64,000 nucleotides of DNA from Janthinobacterium sp. GW456P (GTDB lineage Bacteria > Pseudomonadota > Gammaproteobacteria > Burkholderiales > Burkholderiaceae_D). The notes beneath the pieces were generated by a model. It was not told the DNA's origin. It saw only the letters and a program-made list of their open reading frames with translations, and ran no database searches. This document shows positions 25,945 to 35,569 of this stretch, piece after piece (position 1 is the first letter of the stretch; each line of letters begins with the position of its first letter). The stretch lies in assembly GCF_002127655.1 (NCBI RefSeq), contig NZ_NEHB01000013.1, positions 271,998 through 335,997 of the forward strand, in the 5' to 3' direction. The translations under genes were made by a program, and so were the position numbers.

Positions 25945-27624
25945 ATGACGAAACATTTCTCCCTTTCCCGGCAACTGGCGCATGCGTTGCTGCTGGTGAC
26001 TAGCGTGGCGGCTTGCCAGGCATATGCGGCCAAGGCGGTACCCACGACTGCGGCGCAGCCGAAGCTGGTCGTGGTGCTGGTGGTCGATGGCTTGCCGCAA
26101 GAGCAGGTAACGCGCTATCGCGAGCAGTTCGGCCAGGGCGGATTCCGGCGCCTGCTGGAGCAGGGCGCTTGGTTCAGCGATGCGCACCAGGCGCATGGCA
26201 TCACGGTTACCGCCATCGGCCACTCGGCCGTGCTGTCGGGCGCCTATCCTTACCAGCATGGCGTGATCGGCAATAACTGGATCGATCCCGTCACGAAAAA
26301 GTCCGTGTACTGCACCGAGGACGGCAATTTCCATTACATCGGCGAAGAGACGAAGCCGGACGACGGCACCGCGCCGACCAGGCTGCGCGTGAGCACCCTC
26401 GGCGACGAGCTGCGCTACTCCACGGGCGACCAGGCCAAGGTCGTCACCGTGTCGGGCAAGGACCGTGGCGCCATCCTGCTGGCCGGGAAAACGGGCACGG
26501 CCTATATGTACATGGAAAAGACGGGCAATTTCGCCAGCAGCACCTATTACATGCAGCAGCATCCGCAATGGGTGCAGCGCTACCAGGCGGCCAAGCCGCA
26601 GGACCGTTATTACGGCAAGAGCTGGACGCCGCTGCTGGCCGACGGGGCTTATGTCAACGATGCGCGTGATGATCTGGTGGCGGCCAAGCCGGGCACGCGC
26701 AACACCTTCCCGTTCGCCTATTACAGCGACAGCGGCAAGCTCGATGGCGAGTACTACAGCCGCTTGAAGTCCGGTCCCTTCCTCGATGAACTGACCCTGG
26801 AATTTGCCCGTGCCGCCATCGACGGCGAGCACCTGGGCCGCAATCCGGCCGGCGTGCCCGATATTCTCGGCGTGAGTCTGTCCGCGCACGACTATGTGAA
26901 CCATGCCTACGGCCCGGAAAGCAAGATGTCGCACGACCACCTGCAGCGCCTGGACCGCATGCTGGCCGGCTTCTTTGCCGATCTCGATAAAAAAGTCGGC
27001 ATGGACAATGTACTGGTGGTGCTGACGGCCGACCATGGCTTTGCCAACGTGCCGGAATTTACGGAAGCGCGCGGCGGCTTTACGGCCAAACGCATCGACG
27101 GCGACAAGCTGGTCGCAAGCCTGAACCAGCACCTGGCCACAAGCCTGGGCATCGATAAGCTGGTGACGACGTCGTCGCTGCCGAATATCTACCTCGATTA
27201 CGCGCTGGCGGAAAAGGGCGGCGTCCATCGCGCCGCACTGGAAGACGCGGCGGCCCGCTTCCTGCAGCAGCAGGACGGCCTGGCGCAAGTCTATACGCGC
27301 ACGCAGATGGAAACGGGGGCCGTCGCCACGCGCATGGATACCCTGATGCGCCGCGCCTGGAACCGCCAGCTGTCGGGCGACCTGATGGTCGTCACAAAAC
27401 CGGCCTGGTACTTCGGCAAGGGCGTCGGCGGCACCTCGCACGGCACGCCGTACACGTATGACACCAACGTGCCGCTGATGGTGTTCGGCCCCCGCTGGAT
27501 CAAGCCGGGCGCCTATGGCCAGTACGCGGAAGTGGTCGACATCGCGCCGACCCTGGCGCATCTGCTGCGCATCCGCCAGCCGTCCGCGTCGGAAGGGCGT
27601 ATTTTGATGGAAGCGGTGCGGTAA
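25945..27624 (+). CDS. PafA-like alkaline phosphatase / type I phosphodiesterase
   Basis: An exported alkaline-phosphatase-superfamily enzyme of 559 residues. After a signal peptide (cleavage near AYAAKA) come LVVVLVVDGLPQEQ (metal Asp), the nucleophile Thr in TVTAIGHSAVLSG, GVIGNNW, LGVSLSAHDYVNHAYGP (metal Asp/His), VLTADHGFANVPE (metal Asp-His) and the C-terminal SHGTPYTYDTNVPL (metal His). This set matches PafA-type phosphate-irrepressible phosphatases that hydrolyse phosphomonoesters in the periplasm. The ATG at 25945 starts the signal peptide; the in-frame GTG at 25939 adds only two residues. No pho box is recognised upstream. Confidence 0.88.
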   Translation: MTKHFSLSRQLAHALLLVTSVAACQAYAAKAVPTTAAQPKLVVVLVVDGLPQEQVTRYREQFGQGGFRRLLEQGAWFSDAHQAHGITVTAIGHSAVLSGAYPYQHGVIGNNWIDPVTKKSVYCTEDGNFHYIGEETKPDDGTAPTRLRVSTLGDELRYSTGDQAKVVTVSGKDRGAILLAGKTGTAYMYMEKTGNFASSTYYMQQHPQWVQRYQAAKPQDRYYGKSWTPLLADGAYVNDARDDLVAAKPGTRNTFPFAYYSDSGKLDGEYYSRLKSGPFLDELTLEFARAAIDGEHLGRNPAGVPDILGVSLSAHDYVNHAYGPESKMSHDHLQRLDRMLAGFFADLDKKVGMDNVLVVLTADHGFANVPEFTEARGGFTAKRIDGDKLVASLNQHLATSLGIDKLVTTSSLPNIYLDYALAEKGGVHRAALEDAAARFLQQQDGLAQVYTRTQMETGAVATRMDTLMRRAWNRQLSGDLMVVTKPAWYFGKGVGGTSHGTPYTYDTNVPLMVFGPRWIKPGAYGQYAEVVDIAPTLAHLLRIRQPSASEGRILMEAVR

Positions 27625-27660
27625 CGATCCTGTCTGTGGTGTTGTCGGCTTACGAAGAGT

Positions 27661-27700
27661 GTAGGTCGGATTAGCGGGGCACAGCCCCGCGTAATCCGAC
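27661..27700. repeat. GTAGGTCGGATTAG-type inverted repeat, copy 1
   Basis: GTAGGTCGGATTAGCGGGG, a few bases, then CCCCGCGTAATCCGAC. This is the short REP-like element found between genes in many proteobacteria. It lies between the convergent phosphatase and PLD genes, and could act as a bidirectional hairpin. Confidence 0.75.
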
Positions 27701-27720
27701 ACCATCGCTGGCAAAACCGC

Positions 27721-29292
27721 TTACAGCAGCCAGTCTATCGGCAGCAGCGACAGAATCGCCACCCCCATGCGCTTCCACATGCTGGCGCCAGGTTCCGTGT
27801 CGTAGCGCGTGGTGGCGCCGCTGGCATCGCGGGCAATCCAGTACAGCGCGCCGTCGTCGCCCAGCAGCACCTGATAGGCGCGCTGCGGGATGGTGGTGCG
27901 CATGGCTTGCCCCAGCTGGCTGGCCAGCGCGGGACTGTCGATGACGAGGCCCATTTCCGTATTCAATTCGATCGAGCGCGGGTCGAAGTTGAACGAGCCG
28001 ACAAAGATGCGCTGGTCGTCGACGGCAAAGGTCTTCGCATGCAGGCTCGATGCGGAGCTGCCGAAGCGGCCCGTCTGCTCGCGCGCGTCGCCGGCCTCCC
28101 ATGAGCGGCGCGACTCGTACAGCAGCACGCCCGCTTCCAGCAGCGGTTTCCTCCACTTTGCGTAGCCCGCATGCACGGCCGCCACGTCGGTCGCTTCCAG
28201 CGCATTCGTCAGGATGCGCACGCCCACGCCTTTTTTCGCCAGGTCGGCAAAGGCTTGCGTGCCGGCCTTGCCGGGCACGAAATACGGCGACACCAGATCC
28301 ACTTCCTTTTCCGGCACGCCCAGCAGGTTTTGCAGGTTTTCCGCCACGCCCGTGCCTGGCCGTGCCTGGTCCAGCACCTTGGCCGGGTCGTCGCTGACCA
28401 TGCGCGTGCGCGCCCATTCGAAGGGCAGGGTGCGTTCCATCATCTGTTTGACGAAGGGCGAGGTGCGCAGCGCCTGCACGTATTCTTCGGCCGCCTTGGT
28501 GTCGTCGATGCGGTCCGCCTCGGCGGCGATGGTGGCCGCGTCGCCCTCGACAGGGCTGGTCAGCAGCAGTGCGGCCGGGTAGGCCGAGGCGCTGTTCCAG
28601 TAGCGGTCGAAATCGTGCGAGACCTCGCCGACGACGGGGCCGATGGCCAGCACGTCCAGGTCGGCAAACAGCACGTCGCCGGCCGCGCCGAAGTATTCAT
28701 CGCCCACATTGCGCCCGCCGACGATCATGGCCTGGTTGTCGGCCGTGAACGATTTATTGTGCATGCGCCGGTTCAGGCGCGAAAAATCGGCGGCAAAGGC
28801 CAGCGCGCGCGGGGCGCGGGGCACGAAGGGATTGAACAGGCGGATTTCCAGATTCCGCTGCTTGCCCAGCATGGACAGGGTCTGGTCCAGGCCCGCCGTG
28901 TTGTTATCGTCGAGCAGCAGGCGCACGCGCACGCCCCGTTCGGCCGCTTGGCGCAGGGCGTCGAACAGCAGTGTGCCCGTAATGTCCTTGTGCCAGATGT
29001 AGTACTGCACGTCCAGGCTGCGTTGGGCGGCGGCGGCCAGCAGGGCGCGTGCGGCAAAGGCATCGCGCCCGTCGACCAGCGGGTAAATGCCGGATACGCC
29101 GGGGTGCTGCGCCACCATGGGCGCGATGGCCGTGGCCAATTGGGTGTGCTTTGTGTCGGCGATGACGCTGGAGGGGATGCGGCCGTCCAGCGAGGGCAGG
29201 GAAGCGCAGCCGGCGAGGGCGGCGGACAGCAGCAGCGGCAGGAGCGGCAGCAGCCGGGTGGCGCTGCGGAAGGGAAGTACTTGGGCGGGCAT
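27721..29292 (-). CDS. Phospholipase D-family lipoprotein (cardiolipin synthase C-like)
   Basis: A 523-residue protein with an N-terminal hydrophobic segment and a lipobox (LSAALAGC), so probably lipidated. It has two HKD motifs, HNKSFTADNQ with GGRNVGDEYF, and HAKTFAVDDQ with GSFNFDPRS, the hallmark of PLD-superfamily phosphatidyl-transferring enzymes. Length and layout fit ClsC/YmdC-type cardiolipin synthases rather than secreted phospholipases. It lies 62 bp downstream of lysA on the same strand, but a functional link to lysine synthesis is not apparent. Confidence 0.85.
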   Translation of the reverse strand: MPAQVLPFRSATRLLPLLPLLLSAALAGCASLPSLDGRIPSSVIADTKHTQLATAIAPMVAQHPGVSGIYPLVDGRDAFAARALLAAAAQRSLDVQYYIWHKDITGTLLFDALRQAAERGVRVRLLLDDNNTAGLDQTLSMLGKQRNLEIRLFNPFVPRAPRALAFAADFSRLNRRMHNKSFTADNQAMIVGGRNVGDEYFGAAGDVLFADLDVLAIGPVVGEVSHDFDRYWNSASAYPAALLLTSPVEGDAATIAAEADRIDDTKAAEEYVQALRTSPFVKQMMERTLPFEWARTRMVSDDPAKVLDQARPGTGVAENLQNLLGVPEKEVDLVSPYFVPGKAGTQAFADLAKKGVGVRILTNALEATDVAAVHAGYAKWRKPLLEAGVLLYESRRSWEAGDAREQTGRFGSSASSLHAKTFAVDDQRIFVGSFNFDPRSIELNTEMGLVIDSPALASQLGQAMRTTIPQRAYQVLLGDDGALYWIARDASGATTRYDTEPGASMWKRMGVAILSLLPIDWLL

Positions 29293-29354
29293 GGCGGGCT
29301 TTCATCGAGTTGCCCCGATGTTAGCAGATGCGCATGCCCGCACGCGGCGCGGTT

Positions 29355-30605
29355 TTAGAGTTGTTCCAGCGCGATCAGTTCGGCCACGGTCTGGCGGCGG
29401 CGGATCAGGCGCGACGGGTGTTGATCATCGGCGCCATCGACCAGGTATTCGGCCGCATGCGGACGGCTGTTGTAGTTCGACGACATCGACGCGCCATACG
29501 CGCCCGCGCCTTCGAAGACGACGTAGTCGCCCACCTGCGCTGCCGGCAGCTGCCGGGTTTCCACCACGCCGCCATCGCGCTGGGTAAACACGTCGCCCGA
29601 TTCGCACAGGGGGCCGCCGACGACGGTGGCGCGCTGCTCATCGAGCGCGCGGCCGTCGTGTGCGATCACCGACATTTCATGGTAGCTGCCGTACATGGCG
29701 GGGCGCATCAGTTCATTGAAGCCCGTATCGAGCAAGGTGAAGTGGTTGCCGCCCATTTGCTTGGTGGCGCGCACTTCGGCCACCAGCAGGCCCGCGTCGG
29801 CCACGAGGAAGCGGCCCGGTTCGATTTCCAGGTGCACGGGGTGGCCCAGGTGCGCCTCAATCTGCTTGCGCGCCGCATCCCACAGCTGGAAATAGTGGTC
29901 CGTGTCGACGGGCTGCTCGCCTTCGCGGTAAGGCACGGACAGGCCGCCGCCGGTGGAAATGGCTTCCAGGTCGTGGCCCATGTTTTTCACCAGGTCGACC
30001 ATGGTGCCGCAGACGGTTTCCAGGTGGCTGTAGTCGACACCCGAGCCGATGTGCATGTGCAGGCCCACCAGGTGCAGGCCATGCGCGCGGATGACGGCCA
30101 GCGCTTCGGGCAGCTCTTCATGCCAGATGCCGTGCTTGCTGTTTTCGCCACCCGTATTGGTCTTGTTGCTGTGGCCATGGCCATAGCCGGGATTGATGCG
30201 CAGCCAGACGCGGTGGCCGGGCGAAACGGGGCCCAGCTGGCGCAGCATGTCGACGGAGCCGCAGTTGACTTCAATTTTTGCCGCCGCCACGCGCGCCAGT
30301 GTGGCGCGGTCGAACAGGTCGCAGGTGAAGACCACGCCGGCGGCGCCATTCGTCTGCGCCGGCGTAAAGCCAGCCTGCAGCGCGCGCTCGATCTCGCCCA
30401 GCGAGACGGCGTCCACGTGCACGCCCGCTTCGCGCATCAGTGCGAGCAGATGGATGTTCGAATTGGCTTTTTGCGCGAAACGCACGGTGTCGAATTGCGC
30501 CAGCTGCCCGATGCGCGCGCGGATGGTGGCGGCGTCATACACCCACAAAGGTGTGCCGTGTTCCTGGGCGAGTTGGGCGAGGGTGGCGTCTGGCACTGGT
30601 TTCAT
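29355..30605 (-). CDS. lysA: Diaminopimelate decarboxylase
   Basis: LysA is the PLP-dependent last step of lysine synthesis (meso-DAP to L-lysine). The 416 residues have the PLP Lys in RFAQKANSN, the glycine loop STGGGLSVPY, EPGRFLVADAG and the C-terminal CESGDVF. Divergent from a LysR-type gene that starts 159 bp away, the classical lysA/lysR arrangement, so lysA is probably activated by that regulator when lysine is low. A copy of the GTAGGTCGG-type repeat sits between them. Confidence 0.95.
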   Translation of the reverse strand: MKPVPDATLAQLAQEHGTPLWVYDAATIRARIGQLAQFDTVRFAQKANSNIHLLALMREAGVHVDAVSLGEIERALQAGFTPAQTNGAAGVVFTCDLFDRATLARVAAAKIEVNCGSVDMLRQLGPVSPGHRVWLRINPGYGHGHSNKTNTGGENSKHGIWHEELPEALAVIRAHGLHLVGLHMHIGSGVDYSHLETVCGTMVDLVKNMGHDLEAISTGGGLSVPYREGEQPVDTDHYFQLWDAARKQIEAHLGHPVHLEIEPGRFLVADAGLLVAEVRATKQMGGNHFTLLDTGFNELMRPAMYGSYHEMSVIAHDGRALDEQRATVVGGPLCESGDVFTQRDGGVVETRQLPAAQVGDYVVFEGAGAYGASMSSNYNSRPHAAEYLVDGADDQHPSRLIRRRQTVAELIALEQL

Positions 30606-30647
30606 GGTGGTGGTCTTTATTATGTGATGGGTGGTGTCGGCGGTGGT

Positions 30648-30685
30648 GTCGGATTACGCGGGCTTTGCCCGCTAATCCAACCTGC
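30648..30685. repeat. GTAGGTCGGATTAG-type inverted repeat, copy 2
   Basis: GTCGGATTACGCGGGC and GCCCGCTAATCCAACCTGC, an imperfect copy in the lysA-lysR intergenic region; the right arm has mutated (AACC for GACC). Confidence 0.65.
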
Positions 30686-30763
30686 GTGCCGAGTATGATG
30701 CGGGTTTTCTTTGTAAACATAAAATATCCATTTAAGCTGACCTTATTCATTTATGATATGGGT

Positions 30764-31675
30764 ATGACCATCTCATTGCGCCACATCGAGGTTTTTCGGG
30801 CCATCATGACGACGGGCAGCGTGACGGCTGCCGCCGCCATGTTGCACACCTCGCAGCCCACCGTCAGCCGCGAGCTGGCACGCCTCGAGCACTTGACGGG
30901 CCTGACCCTGTTCGAGCGCGAACGGGGGCGGCTGCGCCCGACGGCCCAGGCGTTGCAGCTGTTCGAGGAGGTGCAGCGCGCGTATTTCGGCCTGGAGCGC
31001 ATCGTCAGCACGGCCGCGGCCCTGCGCCAGTTCGACCAGGGGCAGTTGTCGATCGCCTGCCTGCCCGTGTTTTCCCAATCCTTGCTGCCGCAGGCGTGCA
31101 AGCGCTTCGTCGGCGATTTTCCGAAGGTGAGCATCAGCATCACGCCGCAGGAGTCGCCGCTGCTGGAAGAATGGCTGTCGGCGCAGCGCCACGATATCGG
31201 CCTGACGGAAGTGGGCAATGCGCCGCCGGGCACCGCGCTGGCCACCTTGATGTCCGTCGATGAAGTCTGCGTGCTGCCCGACGGTCATGCGCTCGCCGGC
31301 AAGGCGGCGCTGCAGCCGGCCGATTTCGCGGGCCAGTCTTTCATCAGCCTGGCCGCCGTCGACCCTTACCGCCAGCAGATCGACGCCATTTTCGCGCAAG
31401 CGGGTGTGGAACGGCGCATGGCGCTCGACACGCACAGCGCCGCCTCCGTCTGCGCCATGGTGCGCGAAGGCGTGGGCCTGGCCATCGTCAATCCGCTCAC
31501 GGCCCTCGATTATGCGGGGCAGGGCTTGCAGATCCGCCGCTTTGCCGTGTCCCTGCCGTTCACGGTGAATCTCGTGAAACCCTTGCACCGGCCCTTGTCG
31601 CAGCTGGTGACCCTGTTCGAGCAGGCGCTGCATGCGCAGGCGGACGAGGTGAAAAGGCGCTTGCTGCAGCTGTGA
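30764..31675 (+). CDS. lysR: LysR family regulator, probable activator of lysA
   Basis: A 303-residue LysR-type regulator. The N-terminal winged helix is [38 protein letters not shown], very close to E. coli LysR itself, followed by a periplasmic-binding-like effector domain. The position, divergent from lysA, supports regulation by diaminopimelate or lysine. Start at ATG 30764 (MTISLRHIE); the ATG at 30758 would add two residues and no RBS settles the choice. A much longer frame back to 30440 overlaps lysA and is not likely. Confidence 0.85.
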   Translation: MTISLRHIEVFRAIMTTGSVTAAAAMLHTSQPTVSRELARLEHLTGLTLFERERGRLRPTAQALQLFEEVQRAYFGLERIVSTAAALRQFDQGQLSIACLPVFSQSLLPQACKRFVGDFPKVSISITPQESPLLEEWLSAQRHDIGLTEVGNAPPGTALATLMSVDEVCVLPDGHALAGKAALQPADFAGQSFISLAAVDPYRQQIDAIFAQAGVERRMALDTHSAASVCAMVREGVGLAIVNPLTALDYAGQGLQIRRFAVSLPFTVNLVKPLHRPLSQLVTLFEQALHAQADEVKRRLLQL

Positions 31676-31745
31676 CGGCGCATGTGGAGCGGCGGCGGTC
31701 AACAGAGTAAAATGGCGTTTTACTTATTCAGGCCTGATTACTTCG

Positions 31746-33152
31746 ATGACCACAACCGCTACTCCCGTCCGCACCCGTTTCGCTCCCAGCCCGACCGGCT
31801 ACCTGCACCTGGGCGGCGCCCGCACCGCTTTATACAGCTGGGCGTATGCCCGTCACTTCGGCGGCACTTTCGTGCTGCGCATCGAAGACACGGACGTGGA
31901 GCGCTCCACGCCGGAAGCCGTGCAAGCCATCATCGAAGGCATGAAGTGGCTGGGCCTGGACCACGACGAAGGCCCGTTCTACCAGATGCAGCGCATGGAA
32001 CGCTACCGCGAAGTGGTGGCGCAGATGCTGGCCGAAGGCACGGCATACCATTGCTACTCGTCGCCGGAAGAAGTCGAAGCGATGCGCGAGCGTATGCGCG
32101 CCGCCGGTGAAAAACCGCGCTACGACGGCACCTGGCGTCCGGAACCGGGCAAGACCCTGCCTGCCGTGCCAGCGGACCGCAAGCCCGTCGTGCGCTTCAA
32201 GAATCCGCTCGATGGCGACGTGACGTGGGACGACGTGGTCAAGGGCACGATCACGATCTCGAACCGCGAATTGGACGACCTGGTGATCGCGCGCCCGGAC
32301 GGTACGCCAACCTACAACTTCTGCGTCGCCGTCGACGACTGGGACATGCAGATCACCCACGTGATCCGCGGCGATGACCACGTCAACAACACCCCGCGCC
32401 AGATCAACATCCTGCGCGCCATCGGCGCGCCGCTGCCGCTGTACGGTCACCTGCCGATGATCCTCGGTGCGGACGGCGAGAAGCTGTCGAAGCGCCATGG
32501 CGCCGTCAGCGTGATGGATTACCCGGCGCAGGGCTTCCTGCCGGAAGCGATGCTGAACTACCTGGCGCGCCTGGGCTGGAGCCATGGCGACGATGAAGTG
32601 TTCTCGACCGAGCAGTTCTGCGAGTGGTTCAACCTGAACCACCTGTCGAAATCGGCGGCCCAGTTCAACAATGAAAAACTGGCCTGGCTGAATAACCACT
32701 ATATCAAGCAGGCCGACAATACGCGCCTGGCCGACCTGGCGCGCCCGCAAATGGTCGCCGCCGGCGCCGTCTTCGAAGGCGCGCCGGACCTGGCGCAAGT
32801 GCTGGGCATGATGAAAGAGCGCGCAAACACGGTCAATGAGCTGGCTGCCGCTTCGATGCTGTTCTTCCGCGAGCCGCAGCCGGAGGCGGAACTGGCGGCG
32901 CAGCACATCACGGATGCCATCAAGCCCGTGCTGGCGCAGTTCGCCGAGCGCATCGCCACGGTGGAGTGGAGCAAGGAAGCCGTAGCCGCCATGATCAAGG
33001 AAGTGCTGGCCGCCAACACCATCAAGATGCCGCTGCTGGCCATGCCTTTGCGCCTGATTCTGACGGGCCAGTTGCAGACGCCGGCCATCGACCAGGTGGT
33101 GGTGATCTTCGGCCGCGAAACCGTGCTGGCGCGCCTGGCAAAGTGGCTGTAA
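31746..33152 (+). CDS. gltX: Glutamyl-tRNA synthetase
   Basis: GltX charges tRNA-Glu. The 468-residue class Ic enzyme has the HIGH motif in [17 protein letters not shown], the KMSKS loop as LSKRHGAVS (GEKLSKRHG) and the [12 protein letters not shown] loop. The catalytic part ends near residue 300, and an all-helical anticodon-binding domain follows. It is immediately upstream of an array of tRNA-Glu(TTC) genes, its own substrate. A 6-5-6 dyad (GTAAAA/TTTTAC at 31707-31723) lies in the promoter region. Confidence 0.97.
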   Translation: MTTTATPVRTRFAPSPTGYLHLGGARTALYSWAYARHFGGTFVLRIEDTDVERSTPEAVQAIIEGMKWLGLDHDEGPFYQMQRMERYREVVAQMLAEGTAYHCYSSPEEVEAMRERMRAAGEKPRYDGTWRPEPGKTLPAVPADRKPVVRFKNPLDGDVTWDDVVKGTITISNRELDDLVIARPDGTPTYNFCVAVDDWDMQITHVIRGDDHVNNTPRQINILRAIGAPLPLYGHLPMILGADGEKLSKRHGAVSVMDYPAQGFLPEAMLNYLARLGWSHGDDEVFSTEQFCEWFNLNHLSKSAAQFNNEKLAWLNNHYIKQADNTRLADLARPQMVAAGAVFEGAPDLAQVLGMMKERANTVNELAAASMLFFREPQPEAELAAQHITDAIKPVLAQFAERIATVEWSKEAVAAMIKEVLAANTIKMPLLAMPLRLILTGQLQTPAIDQVVVIFGRETVLARLAKWL

Positions 33153-33243
33153 TCGCTGCTCTGAAATACGCGCTGGAATAGCCGTAAAAATAGCGTGCGG
33201 AAACCGCTCCTATGAAAAGTTGCTCATAGACGAAAAAGGGTAT

Positions 33244-33271
33244 TTGCAGAGTGAAACTTCTTTGCTATACT
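33244..33271 (+). promoter_or_regulatory. Sigma70 promoter of the tRNA array
   Basis: TTGCAG (-35), 16 bp, TATACT (-10), 17 bp before the first tRNA-Ala. It probably drives the Ala-Glu-Ala-Glu-Ala cluster. Confidence 0.65.
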
Positions 33272-33288
33272 CTTGTTTCTGCACCAAC

Positions 33289-33364
<76 letters not shown>

Positions 33365-33418
33365 GCAGCAACGATGTTGCTTGTTGAAGTGGTGCAGATG
33401 TTGTTAGGAAGTTCTGCG

Positions 33419-33494
33419 GTCCCCATCGTCTAGAGGCCTAGGACATCACCCTTTCACGGTGAGTACAGGGGTTCGAATCCCCTTGGGGACGCCA
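33419..33494 (+). tRNA. tRNA-Glu(TTC), copy 1
   Basis: 76 nt with encoded CCA. The acceptor stem is GTCCCCA/TGGGGAC; the loop CTTTCAC gives anticodon TTC. Identical to the four other copies in the window. Confidence 0.97.
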
Positions 33495-33628
33495 GGTAGT
33501 TGTGGTATAGTAGTGGCAGTTGTTTGTACTGATTGTTGTAAGTTCAGGCCCGTAAAAACGGAATCTGAATGGAAAGCAAGTAGTGGAACAAAGTCGCCAA
33601 GTGCGGCTTTTATTATTTCTGCGCCCGG

Positions 33629-33704
<76 letters not shown>

Positions 33705-33740
33705 ACAGCGCAGAGGTAAAGAAGTAAATGCAGTGCCAAG

Positions 33741-33816
33741 GTCCCCATCGTCTAGAGGCCTAGGACATCACCCTTTCACGGTGAGTACAGGGGTTCGAAT
33801 CCCCTTGGGGACGCCA
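33741..33816 (+). tRNA. tRNA-Glu(TTC), copy 2
   Basis: Identical to copy 1, 36 bp after tRNA-Ala copy 2. It is the last Glu tRNA before the inserted lysR-lhgO-MFS cassette. Confidence 0.97.
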
Positions 33817-33869
33817 GTTTCGGCTGGTGTTGTGAGTAGTAAAAAGTAGTAGCAGTGTTTCTGCGCCCG

Positions 33870-33945
<76 letters not shown>

Positions 33946-33973
33946 ACAGCGCAGAAATCACGTGATGATCAAA

Positions 33974-33995
33974 GTCGCCTTGGGCGGCTTTTTTT
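33974..33995 (+). terminator. Intrinsic terminator after tRNA-Ala copy 3
   Basis: GTCGCC, loop TTG, GGCGGC, then seven Ts. Copies of this hairpin recur at 34080 and 34249. Confidence 0.8.
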
Positions 33996-34020
33996 ATTTG
34001 CGTCAGCGCTTTCTTCGCCA

Positions 34021-34047
34021 GGGGTTAGCTCCCGCAAACCTCCACCA
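34021..34047 (+). pseudogene. tRNA-Ala remnant 1 (5' end joined to 3' end)
   Basis: GGGGTTAGCTC is fused directly to CCGCAAACCTCCACCA: the first and last parts of tRNA-Ala with the middle deleted. The AACAGCGCAGAAA module and terminator that follow real copies are kept. Confidence 0.65.
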
Positions 34048-34079
34048 ACAGCGCAGAAACAGGCAGTGAATAAATCAAA

Positions 34080-34100
34080 GTCGCCTCGAGCGGCTTTTTT
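34080..34100 (+). terminator. Terminator copy in the decayed array (2nd)
   Basis: GTCGC, loop CTCGA, GCGGC, then six Ts; a duplicate of the hairpin at 33974. Confidence 0.6.
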
Positions 34101-34143
34101 ACTTCCGGGGTACCTATCGCCATACCCGACAGGGGAGTGTGGC

Positions 34144-34173
34144 GTAGGTCGGATTAGCGTAGCGTAATCCGAC
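34144..34173. repeat. GTAGGTCGGATTAG-type inverted repeat, copy 3
   Basis: GTAGGTCGGATTAGCG, then TAGCGTAATCCGAC; the shortest copy, located inside the decayed tRNA array. Confidence 0.75.
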
Positions 34174-34208
34174 AGCACCATCTTCTGAAGCCAGCATCCG
34201 TATCCATG

Positions 34209-34220
34209 CCGCCTCCACCA
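34209..34220 (+). pseudogene. tRNA-Ala remnant 2 (3' tail only)
   Basis: Only GCCTCCACCA-type sequence of the acceptor end remains, again followed by the AACAGCGCAGAAATCACGTG module and a terminator. Confidence 0.5.
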
Positions 34221-34248
34221 ACAGCGCAGAAATCACGTGCTCATCAAA

Positions 34249-34270
34249 GTCGCCTCGAGCGGCTTTTTTT
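34249..34270 (+). terminator. Terminator copy in the decayed array (3rd)
   Basis: GTCGC, loop CTCGA, GCGGC and seven Ts; the third duplicate of the hairpin at 33974. Confidence 0.65.
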
Positions 34271-34300
34271 ATTTGTGGGTTGCTTTTCGCCATACTCCTC

Positions 34301-34366
34301 GGGAAGTGTGGCCAAGCTGTGAGCGCGCTGGCATGGCATGCAAGACGTCAGCGCTTGGCTCGCGCT
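34301..34366 (+). pseudogene. tRNA-Ala remnant 3 (anticodon arm recognisable)
   Basis: GAGCGCGCTGGCATGGCATG and CAAGACGTCAGCG correspond to the D-arm end and anticodon arm of tRNA-Ala (GAGCGCTTGCATGGCATG, CAAGAGGTCAGCG), with the acceptor stem lost. Confidence 0.6.
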
Positions 34367-34429
34367 GATGTCCATGCAGGGGTTGCTGGAAGTCGAGGTG
34401 GACAGCGGGCGGCGCATGGCCGGCATCTG

Positions 34430-35371
34430 TCAGCGTTCTCTTATGCTGCCCAGCGGTCGCGACAGATCGGCAGTGAAGTCGACATATTGGCTGGAAAGCC
34501 CGCGTAGCTGGTCGAGCAGTGGACGGTTGTCGCCGCGCCGCCACTGAAAAGAATAGATTACCGGCGCTGGCAGTTCGGCGGCGGCGAGCGGGAGCAGCAG
34601 ACCCTGATCAACCAGCTTTTGACTCCAGCCAGTGGGCAGTATGCCGATCCCGACAGAGGCAATCAGCATGCCGGCAATGGCCCCCCAATTATTGCAACTT
34701 ATGCGCTCAACGGCAGCGATGCCGTGAGCCAGTAGCCAGTCATCAATCAGTCGCGTGGTGCCAGCTGACGGCGGCAAGGCAACGATAGGCTGTCCAGCGC
34801 CAAGTAAATCGGCGGCACCACGCAGGCCAGGCGGGCTGTCAGATACAGCCAGGGTCGGCGCGGCAAGCCAGATGAATTGCGCTTGGCTGACTGGTTGCGA
34901 CAGGATGCCGTGGTGCGATGAGCGTCCGGCAATGATCGCAAAATCGAGCTCGCCCTTGGTGACACGGCTTTCCAGAACCGACCCCACGTCGACATAGGGT
35001 TCGAGCGTCAATTTGGGGTGCAGTGCCCGCACTTGCGCAATGAACTGCGGTAGCCAGGTCAGCGCGCTGAGTTCGCCAACACCAAAAGTGCAGCGGCCAA
35101 CGAGCCCGGCAGAAGGTGCGAAGGCGGTACGTATTGCGGCGGCGTCATCGAGCAGCGCCAGCGCGCGCGGCAGCAATGCCTGGCCTGCATCGCTGAGTAC
35201 GGCGCGGTGGCCACTCCGGTCGAACAGATTGATGCCAAGCGCTTCCTCCAGTTCTGAAATGCGCTTGGAGAGAGACGATACGGACAAATGCAGGCGTTCG
35301 GCGGCGATCGCAAAGTTGGCGCAGGTGGCGGCCCAGTAGAACGCTTCGAGCTGCTTTAAAGTCATCGACAT
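34430..35371 (-). CDS. LysR family regulator of the adjacent lhgO-MFS cassette
   Basis: A 313-residue LysR-type regulator with the helix-turn-helix LKQLEAFYWAATCANFAIAAERLHLSVSSLSKRISELE and a substrate-binding-like effector domain. It is divergent from the oxidase and transporter genes, so it probably controls them; the effector may be a dicarboxylate or 2-hydroxyglutarate. Start at ATG 35371 (MSMTLKQLEA), with AGAG upstream. Base composition is visibly less GC-rich and codon use less biased than in surrounding genes. With the two next genes it forms a cassette lying between tRNA-Ala/Glu genes. Confidence 0.85.
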   Translation of the reverse strand: MSMTLKQLEAFYWAATCANFAIAAERLHLSVSSLSKRISELEEALGINLFDRSGHRAVLSDAGQALLPRALALLDDAAAIRTAFAPSAGLVGRCTFGVGELSALTWLPQFIAQVRALHPKLTLEPYVDVGSVLESRVTKGELDFAIIAGRSSHHGILSQPVSQAQFIWLAAPTLAVSDSPPGLRGAADLLGAGQPIVALPPSAGTTRLIDDWLLAHGIAAVERISCNNWGAIAGMLIASVGIGILPTGWSQKLVDQGLLLPLAAAELPAPVIYSFQWRRGDNRPLLDQLRGLSSQYVDFTADLSRPLGSIRER

Positions 35372-35569
35372 CACTTGTTCTCTTTTTTCGAACTTAATTG
35401 TACATAATTTTTCGCTTTTATCTAAATTGCGCTTGATCAAAAATGCTTGACAGGGCAAATCGCGTCGGTGCCAGGCGCTGGGTGGGGCGGCTTATGCAGG
35501 CCCTCGTCCTTCGCCAAAGTGATGCTGGTAGCAGTGAAATGACGAGTTTGCTATTTTTTGAGAGGCGCA

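Noticed and set aside
25381..27714. A 777-codon - strand frame opposite the DUF4399 and phosphatase genes
   Set aside because: It spans two real genes and the intergenic terminator, which no real protein would do here.
31707..31723. GTAAAA/TTTTAC dyad before gltX as an operator
   Set aside because: It is short, AT-rich and overlaps a likely -10 region (TAAAAT), so a promoter explains it.
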